Origin: JBAXXL01 sp038206725
Lineage (GTDB): Bacteria; Bacteroidota; Ignavibacteria; Kapaibacteriales; UBA2268
Assembly (NCBI GenBank): GCA_038206725.1
Contig: JBBRAO010000032.1
Span: forward strand, 1 to 38,585
Direction of reading: 5' to 3'
Length of the DNA: 38,585 bases
Shown here: piece by piece, positions 17,005 through 26,016 of the stretch
Position numbering within the stretch: position 1 is the first letter of the stretch
How the letters are laid out: the number at the start of each line of letters is the position of its first letter
Position numbers and translations under genes: made by a program
Notes under the pieces: model-generated
Database searches by the model: none
What the model saw: only the letters and a program-made list of their open reading frames with translations
What the model was told of the DNA's origin: nothing

Positions 17005-20000
17005 ATGAAAAAATTAATGATTTTTGGGATTTTGTTCTGCTTAAGTACTGCAATCTCTTTTGCTCAGCTTAAGCTCACCAGCCCCAACGGTGGTGACAAA
17101 TTTGTCGTAGGAAGCGATACTCTAATTACTTGGGAGGGCATTTCACCCTCTGATTCAGTACAAATTGATTACAGCCTTGATGGAGGAAAAAATTGGCTTT
17201 TGTTTTCTAAAAAAACTATAGGGCTTAATTACCTTTGGAAAAATATTCCAAATAAGGTTGGCGTTGGGTATTTGCTTAGATTAATTCATAAAGGAGAAAC
17301 AATAACAAAACTAGATGAACCATATATTGAATGGCAGAAAACTTATGGCGGAACAGATAGTGATCATCTAATTAGTATTAAAGAACTTGAAGAAGGCGGG
17401 TATATAGCTGTCGGTAATTCCTGGTCAAAAGACGGGGATTTAGATAGTAACAAAGGAAATTTGGATTTGTGGTTATTAAAAGTAGATAAATTGGGTAATA
17501 AAGTATTTTCTAAAACTTATGGGGGAAGTAAGGAAGAAATGGCTACTTTTGTTCTTGAAACAAAAGATTCAGGCTTTTTGGTAGGCGGAAGGACTATGTC
17601 GGAAGATTTTGGAAATGTCACAATACAAGAACAAAATGGTCATTATGGTGGTACTTCACAGATTTTAATAAAATTAGATAGTGAAGGCAATTTAATGTGG
17701 AGAAAAAATTATGGAAATGATAGAATTGGTTCTTTCAATAGTGCTCTGGAAACTAATGATGGCAGTTATATAGTAATTGGTGATACATGTTATCAAAATT
17801 CTTACGATGGAAGCAGTCCGAATGAAAATCATTTATGGATACTAAAAATTGATGTTGATGGAAATTATCAATGGTCACTTACAAATGATAATAGTAATGG
17901 TAATATTGCCGAATCGATAGAAAATACAATAGATGGTGGTTATATCATTAGTTATTATTCAAGAAATAGTAGAAACATAAATACAGCCGATCATGGTATT
18001 TATGTTATAAAATTAGATAAAAATGGAACATTAGAATGGCAAAATAATTATATCAGTAACTCCGCAGAATTTTCTGGGCATATCAAACAAACAAAAGATG
18101 GTGATTATTACTTATTATCTTCAAGTAGTGCAAATGAATATAATAGTTCATTCTACAAAGGAGGACCGTATGATGTTATCCTTATAAAATTAAATGGCAA
18201 AGGTGATGTTTTATGGTCAAAAAATTATGGTGGGTCTGGCTGGGATGTTTCTTCATCACTAAACAGCAGCGCCGATTCTTTTATTGGAAATAATTTGATT
18301 TTTTGTGCAAGTTCAAACTCAAATGATGGCGACTTAAATAATAATAAAGGTAATGAGGATGGATGGTTTGTAAAATTAGATTATGAAGGTAGAATTTTAT
18401 ATCAAGGAAACTATGGTGGATCTAATCGTGATTATTTTTATTCCACACAACAAACATTTGATAGTGGATATGTAATCTGCGGTCGAACTGGCTCAAATGA
18501 CGGCGACGTTACTGAAAATAAAGGCGGAGATGATGGCTGGATTATAAAACTTGGCGTAAAATATCAAACGATAGACACAGCTACTACTACGTTTTCGATA
18601 GTCGCACCTCAGCCTGCGGCACTGGATGTGGATATGGGCAAAGTATATGTGGGCGAGTGGCGGGATTCGACAGTTGCAGAGTTTGTTTATAATATAGGTT
18701 CTTATAAGTTTAGAGTGGACTCGGTTTACATTCGCGGTGGTGACAAATCAGCGTTTTCGCTCATCGGAGGTTTTCCGAAGTATAACGTAGAGCCGGATTC
18801 AGGCAGAGAGGCGATGTTTAAATTTACTCCATCTCGCGTAGGTATGCACTATGCTGAAATAGTAATTATTACTCAAGCAAAAATCTTAGTACAAAAAATA
18901 ATCGGCGAAGGATTGCAGAAAAAAGCAAGAATTCAAGCGGAATTAGAACCTTTTGCTAACTTAATCTGCGAAAATTCTACCACATCTACTCTGAAAATAA
19001 AAAGTACAGGCAACGATAACCTAATAGTAAAAGAACTTAATATAACAGGCAAAGACAAAGCCGATTTTGCTCTAAATCAAACACTTCCATTTACATTGAA
19101 ACCTGATAGTTCAAAAATTATTACTATAGGCTTCAAATCTAAAGTTCCGGGTATAAAAACCGCGGCTTTGGAAATAAAATCAAACTCGGAGACAAATCCT
19201 GTTCTTACGATTCCATTAATCGCTCGTAAAGACAGCATCGCACTTGTTCCAAACCCTGCGTTGATTGATTTGGGCGTTCTTTTTCCAAATCAGACGAAAG
19301 ATACATCGTATATTATTTCGAATTTAGGGACTATCAAAACCGACGGCAAAGTTACATTTACCGGCAATATAGCCTGCGCAAACCCAACATTCACAATCGA
19401 TTCGGGTGCAACGCATCAATTTGATTTCACATTTACAGGGTTGCCAACTGACGGCAATATAAACGAAAAAATAACCGTTTGGGATGAAGTCTGCAAATAT
19501 TACCGCGATGTATTGATCACCGGTAAAGTAGTTTCGCCAAATTTGCAAGGTTTTTCAGCTGTTCAGTGCAAAAGCTATGAAAATGAATACAAATTATCGC
19601 TAAATAATCCAACATCTAATAAATTGAATATCACAAGCATTGTGTTCGATACAAACCCAAACTTATTTCAAATAGATCCAAGTTTGGCTTTTCCAATTGT
19701 AATTGCACCTTTAACGGATAATTATGAAGTAAAAGTAAAATATAAAGATAATACAGCGCAAAAATTCAAAACCGCTGTTAATTTTATCACAGATAATAAA
19801 TTTATTCCTGTATTAACCGATACGATTTTTGCGGAAACGGTGGATTATATTCGCACAACGAGCGGATTAATTGACGGCGAAATTCACGATATAAGCAATC
19901 CTTTTGAGGTCAGTTACGCTCAAAATTCAGAAAACGGTAAAGATAAATTTACTTATTCAATAAAAGTAAATGAAAATGCCGATGAAATGGATTATCTCAC

Positions 20001-20697
20001 TGAATTAAGTAATTTAGAAGTAATTATCAATTACAATTCCAATGTAATTGGTGCAGATTTCGATTCGCAAACGGGAAAATTGCAAGTCCGTCTTGGAACC
20101 GATTTACAGAACGACTATTCAATTCAATCAACAAAAGAAACCAAAATTGATGAATTAAATTCGCAAATAGTTGTTGGATTAGAAAATACCGGCAAACCTA
20201 TAACTAAAAAAGATGCTTATGAATTGCTGGAAATTGATTTTTCGGCATTTCTCGGTAAAGAGAATTTATCCAACGAGCAAAACAGCCCAAAATCAAGAAA
20301 TGCAATAATATCGCACATAATTAATTCATCCGACGAATGCATTTCTTACGAAACTGCGGAAAATGCTTATTTAGATATAGAAAAACTTTGTGTTGACGAC
20401 TTCCGCTCAATCAAAATACCTTCGGACACTACCGCCAAATTCTATCTGGGTAAGGTAATTCCTAATCCTATTGGAACTGACGGTGCCACCATAGAATACG
20501 GCTTGGGTTTCGAATGTGAAGTAATAATAACCATTTACGATATTTCGGGAGCGGTTGTTCTCGTTCCTATTGACGAAACTCAAAAAGCGGGTACACATAA
20601 ACTGGGTATTTCAAGAAAATCTCTTTCCGCCGGTGCATATTTCATCGAAATGAAGGCGGGACAATTCAAGGCAACGAAGAAGGTTATTGTGGAATAA
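17005..20697 (+). CDS. Large T9SS-sorted beta-propeller surface protein
   Basis: A 1230-residue protein. The start at 17005 (MKKLMIFGILF, signal peptide ending SFAQ) is preferred over an ATG at 16948 that would precede the promoter-like site. Domains in order: a Kre9-like beta domain (LTSPNGGDKFVVGSDTLITWEG); about six propeller-type repeats of ~65-70 residues (examples: WQKTYGGTDSDHL, GGYIAVGNSW, DLWLLKVDKLGN); then several ~100-residue ASH/choice-of-anchor-like domains (SGREAMFKFTPSRVG, DSSKIITIGFKSKVPG); and a Por sorting domain from FYLGKVIPNPIG to GAYFIEMKAGQFKATKKVIVE. It is probably displayed on the cell surface. Its tail differs from that of the neighbouring cargo gene. Confidence 0.88.
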   Translation: MKKLMIFGILFCLSTAISFAQLKLTSPNGGDKFVVGSDTLITWEGISPSDSVQIDYSLDGGKNWLLFSKKTIGLNYLWKNIPNKVGVGYLLRLIHKGETITKLDEPYIEWQKTYGGTDSDHLISIKELEEGGYIAVGNSWSKDGDLDSNKGNLDLWLLKVDKLGNKVFSKTYGGSKEEMATFVLETKDSGFLVGGRTMSEDFGNVTIQEQNGHYGGTSQILIKLDSEGNLMWRKNYGNDRIGSFNSALETNDGSYIVIGDTCYQNSYDGSSPNENHLWILKIDVDGNYQWSLTNDNSNGNIAESIENTIDGGYIISYYSRNSRNINTADHGIYVIKLDKNGTLEWQNNYISNSAEFSGHIKQTKDGDYYLLSSSSANEYNSSFYKGGPYDVILIKLNGKGDVLWSKNYGGSGWDVSSSLNSSADSFIGNNLIFCASSNSNDGDLNNNKGNEDGWFVKLDYEGRILYQGNYGGSNRDYFYSTQQTFDSGYVICGRTGSNDGDVTENKGGDDGWIIKLGVKYQTIDTATTTFSIVAPQPAALDVDMGKVYVGEWRDSTVAEFVYNIGSYKFRVDSVYIRGGDKSAFSLIGGFPKYNVEPDSGREAMFKFTPSRVGMHYAEIVIITQAKILVQKIIGEGLQKKARIQAELEPFANLICENSTTSTLKIKSTGNDNLIVKELNITGKDKADFALNQTLPFTLKPDSSKIITIGFKSKVPGIKTAALEIKSNSETNPVLTIPLIARKDSIALVPNPALIDLGVLFPNQTKDTSYIISNLGTIKTDGKVTFTGNIACANPTFTIDSGATHQFDFTFTGLPTDGNINEKITVWDEVCKYYRDVLITGKVVSPNLQGFSAVQCKSYENEYKLSLNNPTSNKLNITSIVFDTNPNLFQIDPSLAFPIVIAPLTDNYEVKVKYKDNTAQKFKTAVNFITDNKFIPVLTDTIFAETVDYIRTTSGLIDGEIHDISNPFEVSYAQNSENGKDKFTYSIKVNENADEMDYLTELSNLEVIINYNSNVIGADFDSQTGKLQVRLGTDLQNDYSIQSTKETKIDELNSQIVVGLENTGKPITKKDAYELLEIDFSAFLGKENLSNEQNSPKSRNAIISHIINSSDECISYETAENAYLDIEKLCVDDFRSIKIPSDTTAKFYLGKVIPNPIGTDGATIEYGLGFECEVIITIYDISGAVVLVPIDETQKAGTHKLGISRKSLSAGAYFIEMKAGQFKATKKVIVE

Positions 20698-20698
20698 A

Positions 20699-20774
20699 GA
20701 ATATAGAGCCTCTGCCGCGCGGTATCTATTTTGTAAAAGTGGGTGGGGAAACGGCGAAGTTTGCGAAGATGTAG
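20699..20774 (+). pseudogene. Orphan copy of a T9SS tail 3' end
   Basis: Bases 20699-20773 match 16707-16781, the last 75 bp of the T9SS gene at 15226, with four mismatches (about 95%). Translated, it gives NIEPLPRGIYFVKVGGETAKFAKM and a TAG stop. It starts 2 bases after the stop of the 1230-residue gene, in another frame, and has no start codon, so it is not expressed as part of either gene. It is a duplicated fragment of a sorting domain. Confidence 0.9.
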
Positions 20775-20784
20775 CTAATGCTAG

Positions 20785-20815
20785 ACCTTCCGCAGGTTCC
20801 AAACCTTCGGAAGGT
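20785..20815 (+). repeat. Intergenic palindrome B
   Basis: Arms ACCTTCCGCAGG (20785-20796) and CCTTCGGAAGGT (20804-20815) pair with one mismatch. This is the same element that lies in frame at 16595-16627, here directly after the orphan tail. Confidence 0.8.
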
Positions 20816-20849
20816 TAATTTTATTCTAAATATTCCCCAGTTCCTCATT

Positions 20850-20886
20850 AAAAAAAATGGTCTTACTGCCCGAAAACAGTAAGACC
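20850..20886 (-). terminator. Rho-independent terminator of ffh-rpsP
   Basis: On the minus strand a perfect 10-bp stem (GGTCTTACTG with CAGTAAGACC) is followed by A and eight T residues (20850-20857 as A on the plus strand), 40 bases after the rpsP stop. Confidence 0.93.
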
Positions 20887-20925
20887 TTGACAAATAAATC
20901 TAATAATTTATTTATTATTTATAGC

Positions 20926-21342
20926 TTATTTATTAGCTTCTTGTTCTGCTTTTTCGGCTTTTTCAGCTTTCTTTTTTGCTTCTATACGTTTTGAGCGTAA
21001 TTCCTTACGGCGTAAATAACGTGCGGCGGCAACAGTTTTGTGAGTTTCAATTGCTTGTGCAATTTCTTCTTCAGTTTTGCCTTTTAATATCAAATGACGT
21101 TTTAGCATAATACCTTTATAGCTCATTAACAAACGAACTGTGTCCGTTGGTTGAGCGCCTACGCCTAACCAGTATAACGCTCTATCATCAGCGATTTCGA
21201 TAGCGTTTGGAGTTTGATTAGGGTCGTACCAGCCTAATCTTTCGAGAAAAGCACCATCGCGGCGTGCGCGAGAGTCAATTGCAATGATATCATATACAGG
21301 ATATGCTTTGCGGCCTTTTCTTTTTAATCTTAATTTTACCAT
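20926..21342 (-). CDS. rpsP: Ribosomal protein S16
   Basis: A 138-residue S16 of the small subunit. The conserved core is residues 1-85 (MVKLRLKRKGRKAYPVYDII, DSRARRDGAFLERLGWYDP, DRALYWLGVGAQPTDTVRLL). The remaining ~50 residues form a Lys/Ala/Glu-rich extension, longer than the ~80-90-residue E. coli protein but common in Bacteroidota. It follows ffh by 107 bases on the same strand and ends at a strong terminator. Confidence 0.96.
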   Translation of the reverse strand: MVKLRLKRKGRKAYPVYDIIAIDSRARRDGAFLERLGWYDPNQTPNAIEIADDRALYWLGVGAQPTDTVRLLMSYKGIMLKRHLILKGKTEEEIAQAIETHKTVAAARYLRRKELRSKRIEAKKKAEKAEKAEQEANK

Positions 21343-21374
21343 TATTTAGTAACCTTATATTTATTTGAGAAACC

Positions 21375-21429
21375 GATTCGGTTGTCATCCCTTAACCTAC
21401 CGCTATATAGCGATGCGAATGCCCGAATC
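21375..21429 (-). other. Structured spacer between ffh and rpsP
   Basis: The 107-base gap contains nested inverted repeats: GATTCGG (21375-21381) with CCGAATC (21423-21429), and the perfect palindrome CGCTATATAGCG (21401-21412). It would fold in the mRNA between the two genes. It could be an mRNA processing or attenuation structure, or a dispersed repeat; there is no T-tract. Confidence 0.4.
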
Positions 21430-21449
21430 TCATTTATAATAATCTATTT

Positions 21450-22784
21450 TTAGAAGCCCATACCTTTTGGTAAACCACCCATCATTCTGGATTGTTTGCC
21501 GTGAGACATATTCTTCATCATTTTTTGCATTTGTTCGAATTGAGTAAGCAGGCGGTTTACATCTTGCACTGTTCTCCCGCATCCCTTAGCAATCCTCTTT
21601 CTGCGCGATCCGTTTAATATTTTCGGATTATTGCGCTCTTTTTTTGTCATTGATTGAATGATAGATTCTACATTTTTGAATGCGCTATCGTCAATATTAA
21701 TATTTTTCAGGGCTTTGTCCATACCCGGTAACATACCGATTAAGTCACGTAACGAACCCATTTTCTTTATCGCGGCAATTTGTTGTAAGAAATCGTCGAA
21801 TGTAAATTGATTCTTACGGATTTTTTGCTCAAGTTCCTGCGCTTCTTTTTGGTCAATTTGCGATTCCGCTTTTTCGACCAAAGTCAACACATCGCCCATA
21901 CCCAAAATACGTGAAGCAATACGTTCCGGATGGAATGGCTCCAATGCGTCCATTTTCTCGCCGGTACCAACAAATTTAATTGGTTTGCCGACAACATCGA
22001 GAACTGATAAAGCCGCGCCACCGCGTGTATCACCATCTAATTTGGTAAGAACAACACCGGTCAGCTCTAAACTCTCGTGGAAAGCTTTTGCAGTAGTAAC
22101 AGCGTCCTGACCAATCATTGCATCGCAAACGAATAATGTTTCGGTAGGTTTGACAGCTTGAGAAATTTTGCGGACTTCTTCCATCATAACTTCGTCAATT
22201 GTAGTTCTACCGGCGGTATCGATAATCACCGTATCGCGAGCGAATTTACGTGCATAAGAAAGAGCGTTGACAGCTATTTGTACAGCGTCTTTGTTTCCAT
22301 CTTCGGAATAAACGGCAATTTTCAAATCATTAGCTAATTGCTTGAGTTGTTCAACAGCGGCCGGACGGTGAACGTCGCAAGCTACGAGTAACGGTTGGCG
22401 ACCCTTTTTACGAAGATTTTTTGCCAATTTAGCGCAAAAAGTAGTTTTACCGGAACCTTGCAAACCGGCAACCATAATAACGGTCGGCGGTTGAGGCGAA
22501 AACTTCAATTCGGCTTTTTTACTGCCCATTATCTCAATCAACTCATCGCGTACTAATTTAACGATTAGCTGTTCAGGCATTATTTTACCGCGAACGTCAG
22601 TTCCGATAGCTTTTTTCTTAACTTCTTCGGCAAATTTCTTTGCAACATTAAAATTCACATCGGCTTCGATTAGCGCGCGGCGAATTTCTTCCATTGCTTC
22701 GGAAATATTCTCATCTGTTATTTTAGACTGTCCTCTGAATCTCTTCAGGGCACCTTCTAATTTCTCTTGTAAATTCTCAAACAT
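21450..22784 (-). CDS. ffh: Signal recognition particle protein Ffh (SRP54)
   Basis: A 444-residue SRP GTPase. The start is set at MFENLQEKLEGALKRFRGQ (22784); a longer frame to 22847 adds sequence unlike the family and lies in AT-rich DNA. The N and G domains show G1 GLQGSGKTTFCAKLA, VACDVHRPAAVEQL, DTAGR, TKLDGDTRGGAALS, and FVGTGEKMDALEPFHP. The methionine-rich M domain ends with MMKNMSHGKQ and GGLPKGMGF. Ffh with 4.5S RNA binds signal sequences and targets proteins to the inner membrane. The 4.5S RNA gene was not found here. rpsP follows on the same strand. Confidence 0.97.
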   Translation of the reverse strand: MFENLQEKLEGALKRFRGQSKITDENISEAMEEIRRALIEADVNFNVAKKFAEEVKKKAIGTDVRGKIMPEQLIVKLVRDELIEIMGSKKAELKFSPQPPTVIMVAGLQGSGKTTFCAKLAKNLRKKGRQPLLVACDVHRPAAVEQLKQLANDLKIAVYSEDGNKDAVQIAVNALSYARKFARDTVIIDTAGRTTIDEVMMEEVRKISQAVKPTETLFVCDAMIGQDAVTTAKAFHESLELTGVVLTKLDGDTRGGAALSVLDVVGKPIKFVGTGEKMDALEPFHPERIASRILGMGDVLTLVEKAESQIDQKEAQELEQKIRKNQFTFDDFLQQIAAIKKMGSLRDLIGMLPGMDKALKNINIDDSAFKNVESIIQSMTKKERNNPKILNGSRRKRIAKGCGRTVQDVNRLLTQFEQMQKMMKNMSHGKQSRMMGGLPKGMGF

Positions 22785-22874
22785 TGTTTTTTGATCTTTT
22801 TCAATAATACGAATTACAAAAATAACTCTTTTATAAAAACTATCCAAATGTTATATTTGTATTATAATAATTAT

Positions 22875-22882
22875 TAATTTTG
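22875..22882 (+). promoter_or_regulatory. Candidate minus-7 box of malQ
   Basis: TAATTTTG fits TAnnTTTG, 17 bases before the malQ ATG. TTTG at 22856-22859 lies upstream, but the 15-base spacer is shorter than the usual 19-21, so this is weak. Confidence 0.3.
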
Positions 22883-22899
22883 CAAAAACTGTTATCAAT

Positions 22900-24366
22900 A
22901 TGCGAAAAAGCGGTATTCTTCTACATATAACATCCTTACCAAGTAAGGAAGAAATCGGAACATTAGGCGATGGTGCTAACCAATTTGTTGAATTTCTCCA
23001 ATTAGCCGAAATAAAGCTGTGGCAGGTTTTGCCATTAGGCCATATAGGATATGGAAATTCTCCTTACCAAACATTTTCCGCTTTTGCCGGAAACCCATAT
23101 TTAATCAATTTGGAGACTTTCGCTATTATAGATTACGAAGAAAATGGTATAAATCCAAGGAGGCACTTTCTGGACGATCCGGTTGATTATTCAGTAATTG
23201 TTTCAAATAAAATCGAGAAACTGAAAAACTATCTCGACAAATCGGATATAGATATTGAAATTTGTACTGAATTTTGCCAAAAAAATGACTGGTGGCTCGA
23301 TGATTATGCTTTGTTTATGGTTCTAAAAGATAATTTCAAAGGTTTACCTTGGTACGAATGGTCCGATGAATACAAATTCCGTCATCCTAATAAAATTGAA
23401 GAATTTAAGAAATATAATAAACACGGCATAGACAAATACAAACTTATGCAATATTTGTTTTTCGAAGATTGGCGGCTTTTAAAAATTTATGCAAATGTGC
23501 GCGGAATAGAAATAATCGGCGATATGCCGATATATGTTTCCTTAGACAGCGCCGATGTGTGGAGCCATCCGGAGCTATTTCTATTGGATGAAGAACTAAA
23601 CCCAATTGAAGTCGCGGGTGTGCCTCCGGATTATTTTTCCGAAACCGGCCAGCTATGGGGAAATCCTCTTTACAATTGGGATACCCATAAAAAAACTAAT
23701 TTCGATTGGTGGATGCGAAGGTTCGAACAAAGTTTTGAGCTCTTCGATTACATTCGGTTTGACCATTTCCGGGGATTGGAATCCTATTGGGCTGTTCCGA
23801 ATGGCGAAGCAAATGCGATTAACGGAAAGTGGGTTAAAGCGCCGGGCGATGAATTGCTGCAACCGGTAACCGAACGATTTGGCACCGAAAAAATAATAGC
23901 CGAAGATTTGGGAATCATCACCGACGAAGTCCGAGAATTAAGGGATAAGTTCAATTTAGCGGGGATGAAAATTCTACAATTCGCTTTTTCCTCCGACGAG
24001 GAATCTTCCTACCTACCACACAACCTTAGGAAGCATTGCATTATTTACACCGGAACCCACGATAACGATACTGTTAGAGGATGGTTCGAAAGTGATGCGC
24101 TCAATAAAAAAGACAAACAGTACGCACTCGATTACTTAAACACCGATGAAAGTCATATTGTTGACGCAATGATACGCGCCACTTACTCATCAGTTGCGGA
24201 TATTGCCATTGTACCTATGCAGGATTGGTTGAACCTTGGGAGCTATGATAGAATGAACACTCCCGGCGAGGCAGAAGGCAATTGGAGCTGGAGAATGAGT
24301 CGGAAAGCACTTGCCCAAGAGTTAGCTGATCGAATCAGAAAAATAGTGAAGATTTATCGAAGATAA
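22900..24366 (+). CDS. malQ: 4-alpha-glucanotransferase (amylomaltase)
   Basis: A 488-residue GH77 enzyme that transfers alpha-1,4-glucan segments between maltodextrins, in glycogen and maltose metabolism. It starts MRKSGILLHITSLPS. Catalytic motifs are the nucleophile Asp288 in YIRFDHFRG, the acid/base Glu335 in IIAEDLGI, and the third carboxylate in YTGTHDNDTVRGW. GYGNSPYQTFSAFAGNPYLI and the C-terminal MNTPGEAEGNWSWRM also match. Length is that of the compact bacterial form without an N-terminal extension. It is transcribed alone. Confidence 0.95.
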   Translation: MRKSGILLHITSLPSKEEIGTLGDGANQFVEFLQLAEIKLWQVLPLGHIGYGNSPYQTFSAFAGNPYLINLETFAIIDYEENGINPRRHFLDDPVDYSVIVSNKIEKLKNYLDKSDIDIEICTEFCQKNDWWLDDYALFMVLKDNFKGLPWYEWSDEYKFRHPNKIEEFKKYNKHGIDKYKLMQYLFFEDWRLLKIYANVRGIEIIGDMPIYVSLDSADVWSHPELFLLDEELNPIEVAGVPPDYFSETGQLWGNPLYNWDTHKKTNFDWWMRRFEQSFELFDYIRFDHFRGLESYWAVPNGEANAINGKWVKAPGDELLQPVTERFGTEKIIAEDLGIITDEVRELRDKFNLAGMKILQFAFSSDEESSYLPHNLRKHCIIYTGTHDNDTVRGWFESDALNKKDKQYALDYLNTDESHIVDAMIRATYSSVADIAIVPMQDWLNLGSYDRMNTPGEAEGNWSWRMSRKALAQELADRIRKIVKIYRR

Positions 24367-24399
24367 TTGTCAATTGTTAATGTGAAGAAGAAAACTTTT

Positions 24400-24437
24400 A
24401 CTCATCCGATGACTTCCCGGTCATCGGATGAGTTTTT
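24400..24437 (+). terminator. malQ terminator built from palindrome A
   Basis: A perfect 14-bp stem (ACTCATCCGATGAC at 24400-24413, GTCATCGGATGAGT at 24420-24433), loop TTCCCG, and T-run 24433-24437. It is the same palindrome family as 16678-16710 and 16792-16824 but here looks like a working terminator. Confidence 0.85.
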
Positions 24438-24540
24438 AAAAGATTGCTAGTGTGTTACTTAACGAACGAAAGGCTTTTACTTATTTTCAATCTATGGCAC
24501 GCTATAGAAATGAAGTCAATACAATTATAATAGTATTTTA

Positions 24541-24571
24541 GGTGTAGAATTTCTTCTACCCCCTTTTTTTT
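24541..24571 (+). terminator. Second terminator-like hairpin after malQ
   Basis: GGTGTAGAA (24541-24549) pairs with TTCTACCCC (24554-24562) with one mismatch, followed by a run of eight T (24564-24571). It is 100 bases beyond the first malQ terminator, so it may end readthrough or a short separate RNA. Confidence 0.6.
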
Positions 24572-24607
24572 AAATTTTGCTCGAGCTGTTTGATTATTTC
24601 GTAAATT

Positions 24608-25786
24608 TTATTTCGTAAATTTTATTTCGATTGTGGCATCGTCGTTAATGCCTAAAAACTCTAATAGAGTTATTGTATGTTCGTCTATTCTTCTATGATT
24701 CCTAAATTTTTCGTAACGATCATAACGGCGTATTTTAAAATCAGTCATTTTATTGACTATATCATTTTTATACAAAGTTATTATAATGTTTGAATCATTA
24801 CTATTTGAGTTAATTTCAACATTTATTAATTTAAAAGACAGAGAAAATGTACTATAGCTTTGTGAATCGGTTTTATAATCTTCTGAGGAGTTATAAAAGC
24901 TTAAAATCATTGTTTTTATTTTATTATTATTTTCAACATTTAGATTAATCACATTTTTTATATAATTAGTTTTTAATGAATTAATCTCTGAAAGTGAGTT
25001 AGTGTTATTCCCGATTTTTTCGTAAACTAATGGAAATGAATTTGTTATTTTTTTAGAATAACCATTCCAAATATGTACGAAATCAGACGATCCCTTATCT
25101 ATTACACTCCAAAAGTAACTATGTGAGTTTATTTTGAGGTCAAGTCCGTTCATATTAAAAGCGAAATTTTTAAACAGGGAAAAATCTATCGCCATTATCT
25201 CAAATATTTGTGGATATGTATAAGTTTTCAGTAAAGTCTTAACATTAATATCGAACTTTCCAACGGGAAGGCCAGGTACCTTGACAACCAAGGAATCGTT
25301 ATTCCGTGATATAATTTCAGCAATTTGGTCACCAAATTTCACTTCAAGATATAAACCATTATCTAGATTTTCTCAGTATAGAATCACCTGTGAATTAACA
25401 TAACCGCTAGTTGAAGAAATTTTTGTGATTTTCAATGGCTCAACTTTTAGTATATCATATTCTGAAACAAATTGCTGTATTCCGTCTTTTGATATGGTAG
25501 TAAAAGTGTATGGCCCTACAGGTAGTGGTGGAACTATGGCAAGAATTGAATCACTTGAGTAAGATAATATTTCAGCCTCCTTGTCGCCAATTAAAATAGT
25601 TGATAGTGAGCCACAATCAAGGTTCTTTCCGTAAAGCGTAACCGTTGAACCTGAAGCACCTGATGATGAAGATATTTCGCTTATTTTGAAATCTTCATTC
25701 AGAGGATTGACAACCAATTTGTTGTCACAAGAAAACATTGTAATGCAAATTAGTGCAATAATCAAAGTAAAAGACATCTTTTTCAT
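24608..25786 (-). pseudogene. TIG-domain lipoprotein interrupted by a TGA stop
   Basis: The reading frame 25786 to 24608 (393 codons) is open except for one TGA at 25373-25375. The N-terminal part has a lipoprotein signal with lipobox MFSC (Cys20) and an IPT/TIG-like domain (SSSSGASGSTVTLYGKNLDCG). A second TIG domain (ISSTSGYVNSQVILY) is broken at the stop, and its continuation ENLDNGLYLEVKFGDQIAEI is in the same frame. By comparison with the first domain (TLYGKNLD against ILY-stop-ENLD) the TGA stands where glycine is expected, so a GGA to TGA change is likely. About 180 further residues form an unrecognised C-terminal domain. It could also be a sequencing error or two coupled genes. Confidence 0.75.
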
Positions 25787-25974
25787 AATAAAAACCTAAG
25801 CTGTTTTCAAAAATCAATCAACAACAAGACAAATAAGAATGCAAAAAGTTTCAGAAAAAAATAAAATATTTTTCTGGACGTTGCAAGTTGAATAATACAA
25901 TCAATTGTAAATTATTAATTTTTATTAATAATGTGGTATTTTGACAAACGTGTATTGGAAATCAGATATTAATC

Positions 25975-26008
25975 ATTCATCCGATGTCTTCCCGGTCATC
26001 AAATGAAT
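25975..26008 (-). repeat. Degenerate palindrome A after the cytosine deaminase gene
   Basis: ATTCATCCGATGTC (25975-25988) and GTCATCAAATGAAT (25995-26008), loop TTCCCG, pair with three mismatches. On the minus strand a run of seven T lies between the deaminase stop codon and the hairpin, so it is not a classical terminator for that gene. Confidence 0.7.
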
Positions 26009-26016
26009 AAAAAAAA

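Noticed and set aside
22785..22847. Longer N-terminus for Ffh
   Set aside because: The added 21 residues do not match Ffh, which begins at MFENLQEKL.
25373..25375. TGA read as glycine (alternative genetic code)
   Set aside because: TGA is a normal stop at 26017-26019, exactly at the conserved C-terminus of the cytosine deaminase, and no other gene in the window has an internal TGA.
24608..25786. Frameshift in the TIG lipoprotein
   Set aside because: Both parts are in the same frame; a single stop codon separates them.
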